From Salinicoccus sp. RF5 (GTDB lineage: Bacteria > Bacillota > Bacilli > Staphylococcales > Salinicoccaceae), in the NCBI RefSeq assembly GCF_020786625.1, contig NZ_JAJGRC010000001.1, positions 930,001-994,000 on the forward strand: a stretch of 64,000 bases of DNA. The letters are read 5' to 3'. The notes below the pieces were generated by a model. The model did not search any database. It was not told where the DNA came from and saw nothing but the letters and a program-made list of their open reading frames with translations. This document shows, in pieces, positions 54,386-63,086 of the stretch; position 1 is the first letter of the stretch; each line of letters begins with the position of its first letter. The translations under genes were made by a program, and so were the position numbers.

Positions 54386-56986
54386 CTACTTTCTTGTTTT
54401 ATCTTTATTATAATCGACCTCGTCTTTAAGTTCTTTGATGATATTGTCCAGGTCTTTGTTGGCAGGTTTTTCAAACTCATCATACAGGCTATAGATATCC
54501 AAAAACCTGGTTACTGCCCTATGTCTAAATTCCGGTTCAACACGTTCAAGTCTCGGCAAGTACCATCCTCTGACATAGAAGTTAAAGCGATGCTCAAGGT
54601 AGGAATCCAGTAGTCCGTGCTTTTGCAGAAAAGGTATGCGCTCTATTTCTAATTTATAGTATTTATCAAAAAATTTATCTTTAATGGTATTGGTTACCGA
54701 ACCTGTAACTGCTGCATAATACATGTGTATGATTTCATTGACGACTTTAACCTTGCTGCTGTTCAGCATCAATTCCTGGAAATACAATGTATCTTGCCCC
54801 GCTGCGCCTTCAATCATTTTTATATTGTTATCTTGAATCACTTCTCTTTTAACGAGGAGAGCCTGTATGCTCTGCGCTCTAAGTCCACAGCGTTCCATAT
54901 ATGCTTTTGGATCACTGATGACTTCTTGATCATCATTGTATTTCTTTGCTGTAGCATAATAGTTGAAGTAAGCCTTCCGTTTGTTGTCTTCCTTAATGAT
55001 GTTACCTACAACCATATCCAATGAAGGGTCCGTTTCTGCTTCTTGCAATAGGTTGGCATAGCCATCCCCAATTGCCTCATTATCTGGATCAAGGTAAGTG
55101 ATGTACTTCCCAGTAGCCATCTCAGCACCAACATTTCTTGGTCTAGAAGCACTACCTGATCCTGTATCGAATGTCTTCAATCTGATGTTTGGATGCTTCC
55201 TCATTAATCGGTTGATGATTTTATTTGTAATTCCATCGTTGCTGCCATCATTGATGAATAATATCTCCATCTGATTAAAAATGGTGGATCGCTGGAGGGA
55301 CTTCATGCATTTCTCTTCCAAATACACTCCATTGTTATGGATTGGTATAATGACACTTACTTTAGGTGCATCTAAATTCTCGTAGTTGGAATTCATACTG
55401 CCGGCCTTCTTGACTTCACTCATATCCAGGGCATAACCCTTGCTGTTTGTTCCTTCAACAGCATACATGGTAAGACCTTTATCCAATGATCCTTCGAAGT
55501 AATTGTGGTGATATCTATTGTCTGAGGTTTTAGTAACAAAATCTACATCCACGTAATTGAAAGCGGAGACGAGATCGGCCAAATAGTATTCCTCATATAG
55601 ATACTCTGGCAGAAAATACGTAAAGAAGTCGAAATCACCTTTATTTTCTTCAAATTCTTCCTTTGTAAGCAATGCTATATTTTCACAAATTTGTCTGTCG
55701 AACATTTCTTGGACAGATTCTGTCTTGTGCTCTACCACAACAGCTATTGTAGGAGAAACATTTATACTGGATTCAATACCAGTGTCCTTTAATATCTGAT
55801 TCATCCTATGATACGTGGTATTATTAATCATTACATTGCGGATGGCTTTAGCCCTAAAGGATAGTATTTCATCATCCGTATATCCATTCAATATTGCGGG
55901 CACGTCAGACTTTGTATTGATGATGAATACATTGGGAAATTTATCGTTCACTCCGACACTATAGTTTGAGAGTATAACATTACCAAACGCCTGTAATTCA
56001 TAAATTCTATTTGCAAACATACTTTGGGAGTACTTGACGGAATTTACATTGATGCCAAAAGTATGCACCCTATGTACATCCTGCAACAGATCGTGGGAGA
56101 TTGGGCTTGTTATGTTGGGCATGAATTTGATTGGATATTGGTATCTCTGTTTATTCAGCCAAAGGTTTCGATCAATTATCGTCAAATCATTTCCATTCTC
56201 CAAAACCCCTTCAAAAATCGTCTGGGATTCTTTATTCCTGATGCCATATTTCTGAGTCCAGGAACCTGAGAAAATGATATCGTTCTTAAGCCTTTCTGCA
56301 CTTTCACTTCTGGAACCAACAGGGTTGTGATAATGCGGGTTGACTCCAAACTCGAGAACATCCACCCTATCATGGCCGCAGTATTCCTTGTAGTCTTCGA
56401 TACACTCTACAGCAGATGTATAGACATAATCACATTCTTTTGCAAGATCTTTGTACAAGTCATAGTTGACGGGGTCTTCTTTAGAATAGAATACAGTAGG
56501 TACACCCTTGCTCTTCAGATGACTGATGAGGTCATATGCTGTCTGCCTTTTTTCGTGTGTATGAGTGGCCAATCCTTTCCAACTCTCATCTACACCTTTC
56601 CAGGCAGTTGCAACTATCATCAAATCGAGGTTCAGGTTATCCACCTCTGCCTCAGTCCACTCAGAAGAAATATGATAAGTGTTTGCAATATCCTTATAGG
56701 AATTGTACAAGAATTCGTCCGCAATGAAGCCGACATTCACATTTATTTTGGAGAAATTACGGGAACCGTTAGATCGTGGCAGATCAGTGATGATTTCTTT
56801 CATTTCATCTAGATATTCTGTCTTTCCTCTCTCCCTGAAGGCTTCCAAATAATCAATCATATCAGTATTCGATGATTCTTTTGTTAACAGATTGTTTCCA
56901 ATAAGGAAAGAGTTACTCAGATGCTTTATATATTCGTGATAGCGTTCGTCCTTATTCATATCCTGTATCTCGTTTAAATAATGCAT
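54386..56986 (-). CDS. Two-domain glycosyltransferase: CgeB/GT-B-like N-part and GT2 C-part
   Basis: A large 866-residue transferase. Residues about 80-420 resemble CgeB-like GT-B proteins (VNVGFIADEFLYNSYKDI, WKGVDESW, IIFSGSW, NRIYELQAFGNVILSNYSVGV). From about 540 there is a GT2 domain with KVSVIIPIHNNGVYLEEKCMKSL, LFINDGSNDG and YLDPDNEA as the metal site. Such double transferases can build alternating disaccharide repeats. The start at 56986 overlaps the upstream stop by one base (TAATG) with AGAGGAGAGAG before it. It is probably a polymerase of the second polymer, which is inference. Confidence 0.85.
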   Translation of the reverse strand: MHYLNEIQDMNKDERYHEYIKHLSNSFLIGNNLLTKESSNTDMIDYLEAFRERGKTEYLDEMKEIITDLPRSNGSRNFSKINVNVGFIADEFLYNSYKDIANTYHISSEWTEAEVDNLNLDLMIVATAWKGVDESWKGLATHTHEKRQTAYDLISHLKSKGVPTVFYSKEDPVNYDLYKDLAKECDYVYTSAVECIEDYKEYCGHDRVDVLEFGVNPHYHNPVGSRSESAERLKNDIIFSGSWTQKYGIRNKESQTIFEGVLENGNDLTIIDRNLWLNKQRYQYPIKFMPNITSPISHDLLQDVHRVHTFGINVNSVKYSQSMFANRIYELQAFGNVILSNYSVGVNDKFPNVFIINTKSDVPAILNGYTDDEILSFRAKAIRNVMINNTTYHRMNQILKDTGIESSINVSPTIAVVVEHKTESVQEMFDRQICENIALLTKEEFEENKGDFDFFTYFLPEYLYEEYYLADLVSAFNYVDVDFVTKTSDNRYHHNYFEGSLDKGLTMYAVEGTNSKGYALDMSEVKKAGSMNSNYENLDAPKVSVIIPIHNNGVYLEEKCMKSLQRSTIFNQMEILFINDGSNDGITNKIINRLMRKHPNIRLKTFDTGSGSASRPRNVGAEMATGKYITYLDPDNEAIGDGYANLLQEAETDPSLDMVVGNIIKEDNKRKAYFNYYATAKKYNDDQEVISDPKAYMERCGLRAQSIQALLVKREVIQDNNIKMIEGAAGQDTLYFQELMLNSSKVKVVNEIIHMYYAAVTGSVTNTIKDKFFDKYYKLEIERIPFLQKHGLLDSYLEHRFNFYVRGWYLPRLERVEPEFRHRAVTRFLDIYSLYDEFEKPANKDLDNIIKELKDEVDYNKDKTRK

Positions 56987-57945
56987 TAAGACTCTCTCCT
57001 CTTTTTCTTCTTTTCCCAAATCTTGGTCTGAATTCTACCGAGCTTTGAATGTTTGAGGTTTGTATATAGCTGGTTGACCCTACCTAGGCGTTTCTTTAAC
57101 CGCCCTATCTCTTCTTGGTATTTCAAAGATTCGCGTAGCAACTTGATCATATTATTTTTACTCTGCTTGCGCTCCCTCTCAATGTTAGCTAAAAGGTCTT
57201 CCATAAGAATATCTTCTATGCGCACAGGCTCCTCTTCCAAATCAGCCAGTTGATTCAAAATGACATTCTTATCTTCCTGAATCCAACCTTCCCGCTTACC
57301 TTGAATGACTTTGAAGATTTTACTGTGTGGGAAATATGTAGTCACTGTTACAGGTTCGATTCCAGAAAAATTCCAATTAACCATGTCTTTGACTTGGGAG
57401 TTCTTATATACAGTATAGTTTTCGATTTCTTCAATCGTGTGTTCATTTTTCTCCTTGAGCACTTTTGCCTTCTCTAAAATATCAGTGTGGCTCCATCCTA
57501 CAAACCTTTTATTGGCATACAATGCTTCATAAAGTTCTCCTTCATGTACAGCGTAAAACATCGAGACAAGTCTCCTATCTTTAAATGCAAGATTCATATC
57601 ACCCTTGATATTCATAACATCATGAAGGAGAGGGGTTTCATATTTTTCCAGGTCCACTCTCACCATTTCAGACTTCTTTTTGAAGAGCTCAATGCTCTCC
57701 TCTACATGATACCAGCCAAGTATCTCATTGGATCTTTCAAGAAGATAATATAAATCCCCATTTATCATACGCTGGCTTATTACCCTGAGCATACGGCCAT
57801 TATACTGGTCGAGCTCTGCCACCACTTCTTCCAGGTTTACGTTCCTGTATAGGGATTTATTCTTTTCATTAACAATGACATGATGACCAAAATCGAATTC
57901 GTTTCTCTTGTTTCTCAGAAAATCAGTTATTTCAGAATTAGACAT
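56986..57945 (-). CDS. Protein with GW/SH3-like repeats and coiled coil, unknown function
   Basis: A 319-residue, charged protein without signal peptide or membrane helix. It contains three weak repeats around residues 50-85, 125-160 and 190-225, each ending in a Gly-Trp pattern (LGWYHVEES, VGWSHTDI, EGWIQEDK), like GW/SH3-type modules. Residues about 235-310 are likely coiled coil and very basic at the end (KKKKRRES). The same type of repeat is at the end of TagH (36459) but is missing from TagH2 (48407). It could be a scaffold linking exporter and transferases; that is speculation. It is placed between the permease and the glycosyltransferase genes. Confidence 0.65.
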   Translation of the reverse strand: MSNSEITDFLRNKRNEFDFGHHVIVNEKNKSLYRNVNLEEVVAELDQYNGRMLRVISQRMINGDLYYLLERSNEILGWYHVEESIELFKKKSEMVRVDLEKYETPLLHDVMNIKGDMNLAFKDRRLVSMFYAVHEGELYEALYANKRFVGWSHTDILEKAKVLKEKNEHTIEEIENYTVYKNSQVKDMVNWNFSGIEPVTVTTYFPHSKIFKVIQGKREGWIQEDKNVILNQLADLEEEPVRIEDILMEDLLANIERERKQSKNNMIKLLRESLKYQEEIGRLKKRLGRVNQLYTNLKHSKLGRIQTKIWEKKKKRRES

Positions 57946-57962
57946 GATATAAAACTCCTATT

Positions 57963-58772
57963 TTATAAGTAATCAATAAGTTTATTCCTGAATCTATAGT
58001 GGATATGTGCACCCATATACAGTAGAAGTAGCGTCAACGACCAGAAATATAGGTGATCTCCAAAATCACCGTACAATGGGGCGTCTGAAAGTACAAATGC
58101 TTGTCTGTAATTCATCACCAAATAAGCAAATGGGTTGAACGAAGTAATTGTCTGAAGGATTGGGTGTACCCCCTCCAATGCCCAGAATATAGGTGTCAGG
58201 AAGAAAAACATTCGAATCGCATTCTGCAAAACATTCTTCATATCCCGTACCAAAATCACTAAGGAAGACATTATAAGCCCGAACGCAAAAATAAAGGTAT
58301 AAGATGCCACTAAAAAATAAATGAATCCAAGATAATGCAGAGGCTCAGAATAGCCATTCCATAGGCTGAATATGATTATAAGCGCTGTAGTCATAAACAA
58401 GTTAATAATACTGTTCACAATAGCAATTGAGAGCAGAGTGCTCGAGGGAAACTTCATCTTCGTCACAAGGCTCAACTGCCCTTGGATAGCATTAGCTGCA
58501 GAATTCACACCTTGAGAGAGGAACAACCAAGGAAATAGACCTGAAATGAGATGAATTATAAAAGGGACCTCACCAACATCACCCCTTACCCCTCGTAGCC
58601 CAAGTCCGAATACTACGTAGTAGATAAGGACCTGCATGGCAGGTTGGAGGATGTTCCAGAAAACGCCTAAATAATGATTAGCATATTGACTCTTAATCTG
58701 ATATATACTGAGTTCCCAAATCAGATGACGATGAATCCACTGCTCTTTAAATATGTCAAAAATTTTTTTCAT
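57963..58772 (-). CDS. Second TagG-like ABC exporter permease
   Basis: Membrane component of the second polymer exporter. The 269-residue protein has six membrane segments and the family's entry part LSIYQIKSQYANHYLGVFWNILQPAMQVLIYY, PFAYLVMNYRQAF, and a final NKLIDYL. It is the first gene of the leftward operon that ends with the asparagine-synthase-like gene; its partner TagH2 is 9 kb downstream in the same operon, an unusual separation. The 281-bp AT-rich gap up to 59054 must contain divergent promoters but none is clear by eye. Confidence 0.93.
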   Translation of the reverse strand: MKKIFDIFKEQWIHRHLIWELSIYQIKSQYANHYLGVFWNILQPAMQVLIYYVVFGLGLRGVRGDVGEVPFIIHLISGLFPWLFLSQGVNSAANAIQGQLSLVTKMKFPSSTLLSIAIVNSIINLFMTTALIIIFSLWNGYSEPLHYLGFIYFLVASYTFIFAFGLIMSSLVILVRDMKNVLQNAIRMFFFLTPIFWALEGVHPILQTITSFNPFAYLVMNYRQAFVLSDAPLYGDFGDHLYFWSLTLLLLYMGAHIHYRFRNKLIDYL

Positions 58773-59053
58773 GATTAAGCCTCTATTCCCTTACTTGCAG
58801 AAATTTTCTACTCAAAATAATTATTGGAAATCTTGGGTTACTCAAGCAACGATTATATCACAGTTTATAGTTGATAAAATATGAACAAAACCACTATGTC
58901 ATTATAATATTTTATATTGAGCATGTCATCCTACGACTGATAGCGTCCTACATTATTACAGTTATATTACATTTATAAATTTATGGAAAAAATTATACCT
59001 AATTACAAGGGAATCGTTTAAAATGTGATTGTACATCATTTTAGGAGGCACAA

Positions 59054-61690
59054 ATGAAATATAAAAATAGGCTGATTGTCCCAACCCTGATTTCCACCGC
59101 CCTGTTTGGAACTGCTTTAAATGTTGAAGCGGAAGAAATGGTAAAAGATGAGAAAGCAACATATAGTGAAACAACTCTTGAGGTTTCAAACGCAGAAGTA
59201 GATGATGCAGAAAAAGAACACTACATAGAGCCGAAAAATGGAGAACCAGTCAAGGAAGAAGTTCCACTCGAAGAAATAAAGACAGAGGATCTATCCAATG
59301 ATGCTGGAGATAATCTTGAGAATTCACTCGAAGAGGGGACTCCACAAGAAGATGAAGGCTCATTGGCCAAAGAACCTCCAAACGAACCTTCTACCGAGCC
59401 GATAGAAACAAATGCTGAAAGCCCATCTGACATTGACCAGGCCAACGCTCTCGAAGATGAAGGGGAAATGGGCCAAACATTGTCTGATGAAGAAAACAAG
59501 TCTACTTCAGATACATCTGAAGCACCGGATGGGACAGTTTTGAAAGAAACAGAGAATGTAGAGCCAGAAAATGGCATAGAGGATTCCTCAGTGGAAGAAA
59601 CCGAGGAAGTTCACGAAAATGAACAGCCATCTTCTAATCAGACAAACGAATATGTAGATGAAGAATTGGATAGGTCAGAAGACTCCCAATCTAGCGAGGC
59701 TGTTAATGCTGTCGAACAAGGTGACACTAGAGAATCTGAAGAAGAAGAACTAAGGAAGCCAAAAAACGATGATTCTCAAAACAACGGAGAAGACGAAACA
59801 TCAGAAACCGGACCTGAATTAAGCACTTCAGACAATGCAGACATCTCAGAAGAATCTAAAGAAGAAAATGATAATGAGCTTATATCAGAAGATGACGTTA
59901 ATTCTGGTGAGTCAAATGAGAATGATGAAGATGTTGATAAAGCAAATGTTATGAAGCTTGAGCCGACCTCCCTCTTCTCACTGATGTCAGCTCAAAAAAT
60001 TGATGCTGCCTCTCCTGTTTATACTGAAGCCTCTTACGCCGCTAAAATTGCTTCAGCAATAAATTCAGGTCTATACAGCCCTGTAACAAGTAAGAAGGGG
60101 GTCAATGCTGATTTCCTTCTAGATAAAACTATTTATGTTGAACGGAAAGCCAGTTATGGGGGAGAAACATTCTACAGGGTCCACTCCAGTTATGAAGGCG
60201 CAATGCAGGGTTGGATGAGAAAGAACGATCTGAAGCTTTGGAAGCTTTCTGAGGAAACTAAAAACTCACAGCAGTACAAGCTTTCCAGAAATAATGGCGG
60301 GTTACTTACAGACCCCTGGGGTACAGAAAAACAGTACGTCAAAACGCTCGATAGTTACAAGAGTAATGCAATCTTTAAAGCTGAAAAAACAGTGAAACTA
60401 GGAGCACTTACTTTCTACTATGGAAAATTAGGTCAAGACTATGGATGGATACAGGATACAAAAGTTGAAGAAGTCAAATCTCCTCCTGTATACTCTGATG
60501 CCAGGTTTGCGGCTAAGATTGACTCAGCCAAAAATTCCGGACTTTATAGCCCTGTAACAAGCAAAAAAGGAGTCAACTCCGACTTCCTTTTAAACAAAAC
60601 CATTTATATTGAACGTGAAGCAAACTATGGGGGCGAAACATTCTATAGAGTCCACTCCAGCTATGAAGGTCCAATGCAAGGGTGGATGAAGAAACATGAC
60701 TTGAAGATTTGGAACCTCTCTACAGAGACTAATAACACTCAAAAATACGATCTTACAAATCATAAGGGCGGTTTGCTGACTGACCCCTGGGGCACGAAGG
60801 AACAATACGTCAAGGCCCTGGACCGCTACAGTGAAGACGAGGCATTTCAAGCTGAAAAAACACTAAAACTTGGCGCGCTGACATTCCATTATGGGAAGCT
60901 TGGTACGGATTATGGTTGGATACAAGATACAAAAGTAACACCTGTTCAACCGTCTACCCCTTCACCTGTCATCAACGAAGTCAAATACGGCATTTCACTC
61001 GACGAAGCAGTCGACATCCAGATGGGCCTTCGTTCCAAGCCGCAGGCCTGGGCATCCGGAGGGGGCTGGAGAGATGCAACACGCAGTGAGGTAGAGTATT
61101 ACCTCAATCCAGCGAACCATAGGACGGATGTTTGGGACTACACCTATCTCGACCTGAACCGTGCGCAGAACATCTCCACCGTGGAACTGAACAATAAGCT
61201 GCTCGCCAATAAAGGCATCCTGCACAACCAGGGTACAGCCTTCCTGCAGGCGGCGAACACGCATGGGGTCAATGAAGTCTACCTGATTTCCCATGCCCTG
61301 CATGAGACGGGCAATGGTCAAAGCACACTCGCACAAGGCGTACGCCTCGATGAGAATGGCAACATCTCAAAGAACGGCAAACTCTACTACAACATGTACG
61401 GCATCGCAGCATATGACCACAACCCTGTGCTTGAAGGTGCACGCTACGCGCAGCGCATGGGCTGGGATACGCCTGCCAAAGCGGTCATCGGTGGTGCGCA
61501 GTTCATCTCGAGTGGCTACTTCAACCGTGGACAGAACACGCTCTACGCAATGCGCTGGAACCCGGCAAACCCGGGCACATACCAGTATGCAACGGATGTC
61601 AACTGGGCCTATGCCACAGCACGCAACTTGAAGAACTACTACGATCAGCTCGGCATCCGCGGACAGTACTACACAAGATACACGTTCTAA
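59054..61690 (+). CDS. Secreted glucosaminidase with long acidic region and GW-like repeats
   Basis: Cell-wall hydrolase cutting between GlcNAc and MurNAc. The 878-residue protein has a signal peptide (residues 1-26, ending VEA), a very acidic Glu/Asp/Ser-rich linker of about 290 residues, two copies of a 157-residue GW/SH3-like module (321-477 and 478-634), and a C-terminal Atl-type glucosaminidase domain with the catalytic Glu751 in ISHALHETGNG. The order resembles staphylococcal Atl/Aaa-type autolysins, whose GW modules bind lipoteichoic acid. AGGAGG precedes ATG. It is divergent from the second export operon and ends at a strong terminator. Confidence 0.93.
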   Translation: MKYKNRLIVPTLISTALFGTALNVEAEEMVKDEKATYSETTLEVSNAEVDDAEKEHYIEPKNGEPVKEEVPLEEIKTEDLSNDAGDNLENSLEEGTPQEDEGSLAKEPPNEPSTEPIETNAESPSDIDQANALEDEGEMGQTLSDEENKSTSDTSEAPDGTVLKETENVEPENGIEDSSVEETEEVHENEQPSSNQTNEYVDEELDRSEDSQSSEAVNAVEQGDTRESEEEELRKPKNDDSQNNGEDETSETGPELSTSDNADISEESKEENDNELISEDDVNSGESNENDEDVDKANVMKLEPTSLFSLMSAQKIDAASPVYTEASYAAKIASAINSGLYSPVTSKKGVNADFLLDKTIYVERKASYGGETFYRVHSSYEGAMQGWMRKNDLKLWKLSEETKNSQQYKLSRNNGGLLTDPWGTEKQYVKTLDSYKSNAIFKAEKTVKLGALTFYYGKLGQDYGWIQDTKVEEVKSPPVYSDARFAAKIDSAKNSGLYSPVTSKKGVNSDFLLNKTIYIEREANYGGETFYRVHSSYEGPMQGWMKKHDLKIWNLSTETNNTQKYDLTNHKGGLLTDPWGTKEQYVKALDRYSEDEAFQAEKTLKLGALTFHYGKLGTDYGWIQDTKVTPVQPSTPSPVINEVKYGISLDEAVDIQMGLRSKPQAWASGGGWRDATRSEVEYYLNPANHRTDVWDYTYLDLNRAQNISTVELNNKLLANKGILHNQGTAFLQAANTHGVNEVYLISHALHETGNGQSTLAQGVRLDENGNISKNGKLYYNMYGIAAYDHNPVLEGARYAQRMGWDTPAKAVIGGAQFISSGYFNRGQNTLYAMRWNPANPGTYQYATDVNWAYATARNLKNYYDQLGIRGQYYTRYTF
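60014..60484 (+). repeat. GW/SH3-like module copy 1 in the glucosaminidase gene
   Basis: A 471-bp in-frame unit that begins PVYTEASYAAKI and includes LYSPVTSKKGVNADFLL and GGLLTDPWGT. It is repeated head to tail at 60485-60955 with high protein identity but clearly diverged DNA. Confidence 0.92.
60485..60955 (+). repeat. GW/SH3-like module copy 2 in the glucosaminidase gene
   Basis: Second 471-bp unit, starting PVYSDARFAAKI. Its GW motifs (MQGWMKK, YGWIQDT) sit at the same places as in copy 1. Confidence 0.92.
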
Positions 61691-61692
61691 CA

Positions 61693-61727
61693 AAAATCCG
61701 TTCCTCAAAACGAGGAACGGATTTTTT
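61693..61727. terminator. Bidirectional terminator after the glucosaminidase gene
   Basis: AAAATCCGTTCCTC pairs with GAGGAACGGATTTT across an AAAAC loop, with T-runs on both strands. It serves the convergent glycosyltransferase gene ending at 61728. Confidence 0.92.
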
Positions 61728-62897
61728 CTATCTGCCTATTCTTCTGTACACCTTCTTCAGTACATCCTTCTCTTCATTCCAGTTGTATTTCAGCTTCGCC
61801 TGCTTCGTATTCTCTCTGAACCTCTCCCTGAGTGCATCATCACCCATGAGCTGTTCGATCGCAGCCTTCAGCTGAATGGTGCTCTCGGGTTCGACGGTCA
61901 GCCCCACTTCTTCTCCTTCGATGACCGCTTCGATCTCCGGAAGCTTCGAACCTATGACGGGCACATGGGCCATGATATACTCGAAGAGCTTGTTGGATGA
62001 CGCGGAGTAATGGTTGAAGTTCGTGTTCTCGAGGAACTGGATGCCGATGTCGGCGGATTTCGTATAGCGTCTGAGTTCCTTGTACGGTACCCGGTCGATG
62101 AAGATGACCTTGTCCTCGATGCCGAGCTGCTTATGGTATTCGATCAGGTTGAGGCGTTCCTTCCCATCTCCAAGCATCATCAGACGGGCGCCTTCGATAT
62201 CCTGGAAGGCATCGAGCAGCTTGAACAGCCCCCTGCCCTCCTGCATTCCGCCCTGGTACAGCACGACCTTCTCGTCGGGGGCAATACCGTATTCCTTGCG
62301 AATCGGGTATGCATCGACCGTTTCAATATCATAGAATTCCGAATAGTTGTGGACTGGTGTCGGCCTTTTTCTATACAAACGCCTATGGTAATCTGCCCGT
62401 GTGTCATTCTCCACGATGACGTGATCGATGAACTTGAGCAGGAATTTCTCAATTCTATATATCTTATTGAACGAATAGTGTGTACGGCTGGTCTGCACTT
62501 CGTGGGAATCGTATATGAGCGGCTTCCGATCCAGTCGCAACTTCGCGCTGTATATGCCCTGGAGCAGCGTGTTCAAGTCATGGGCATGATAGATGTCTGC
62601 ATTGCTGCTCCGTCCAAGCATCATCATCTTGAACATCTCGAGCATGTTCGGCAGATGCTTCGACAGGATGGTGGACTTCATTTTCTTCTGTATGATCTTC
62701 GGCAGTTCTATCTTGAGCGGCCGGTTGACGTAGACGTTCGGGGCGACGGTTTCGCTTGAAGGGAGATGCAGTTCGTCCATCTCCTTCTTGGCGATGACGG
62801 TGACTTCATATCCCTCTTCCGTAAGCGCAGTGGCTTCCCTTAGCACCCTTGCATCATTGACGAAGTTGTTCCATACAAACATTGTGACTTTCTTCAT
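61728..62897 (-). CDS. GT4-type glycosyltransferase (paralogue of 49334-50629)
   Basis: A 389-residue retaining sugar transferase. It shares with the 49334 gene the opening MKKVTMFVWNNFVNDARVLREA, IYDSHEVQTSRTHY, VLYQGGMQEGRGL and NKLFEYIMAHVPVIGS, but lacks the two hydrophobic helices. The start at 62897 follows AGAGGTG; an open frame of 14 codons upstream has no such site. It is a single gene outside the second export operon, so it may act on another polymer. Donor sugar unknown. Confidence 0.88.
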   Translation of the reverse strand: MKKVTMFVWNNFVNDARVLREATALTEEGYEVTVIAKKEMDELHLPSSETVAPNVYVNRPLKIELPKIIQKKMKSTILSKHLPNMLEMFKMMMLGRSSNADIYHAHDLNTLLQGIYSAKLRLDRKPLIYDSHEVQTSRTHYSFNKIYRIEKFLLKFIDHVIVENDTRADYHRRLYRKRPTPVHNYSEFYDIETVDAYPIRKEYGIAPDEKVVLYQGGMQEGRGLFKLLDAFQDIEGARLMMLGDGKERLNLIEYHKQLGIEDKVIFIDRVPYKELRRYTKSADIGIQFLENTNFNHYSASSNKLFEYIMAHVPVIGSKLPEIEAVIEGEEVGLTVEPESTIQLKAAIEQLMGDDALRERFRENTKQAKLKYNWNEEKDVLKKVYRRIGR

Positions 62898-63086
62898 AAA
62901 GCACCTCTGACGTTTTCTGGTTATCGCTTGTGATTTCACTCTATATTCTATATCATATGGTACAGTTTTAATAATGGGAAATAATATTCATTTCCTATTC
63001 CATTTTATGGTTCTTCCATATTATAATTAAAAGATGGCGATCTGTCATTACATACCAATACCAAAACAAAGTGGGTCTATCAAATC

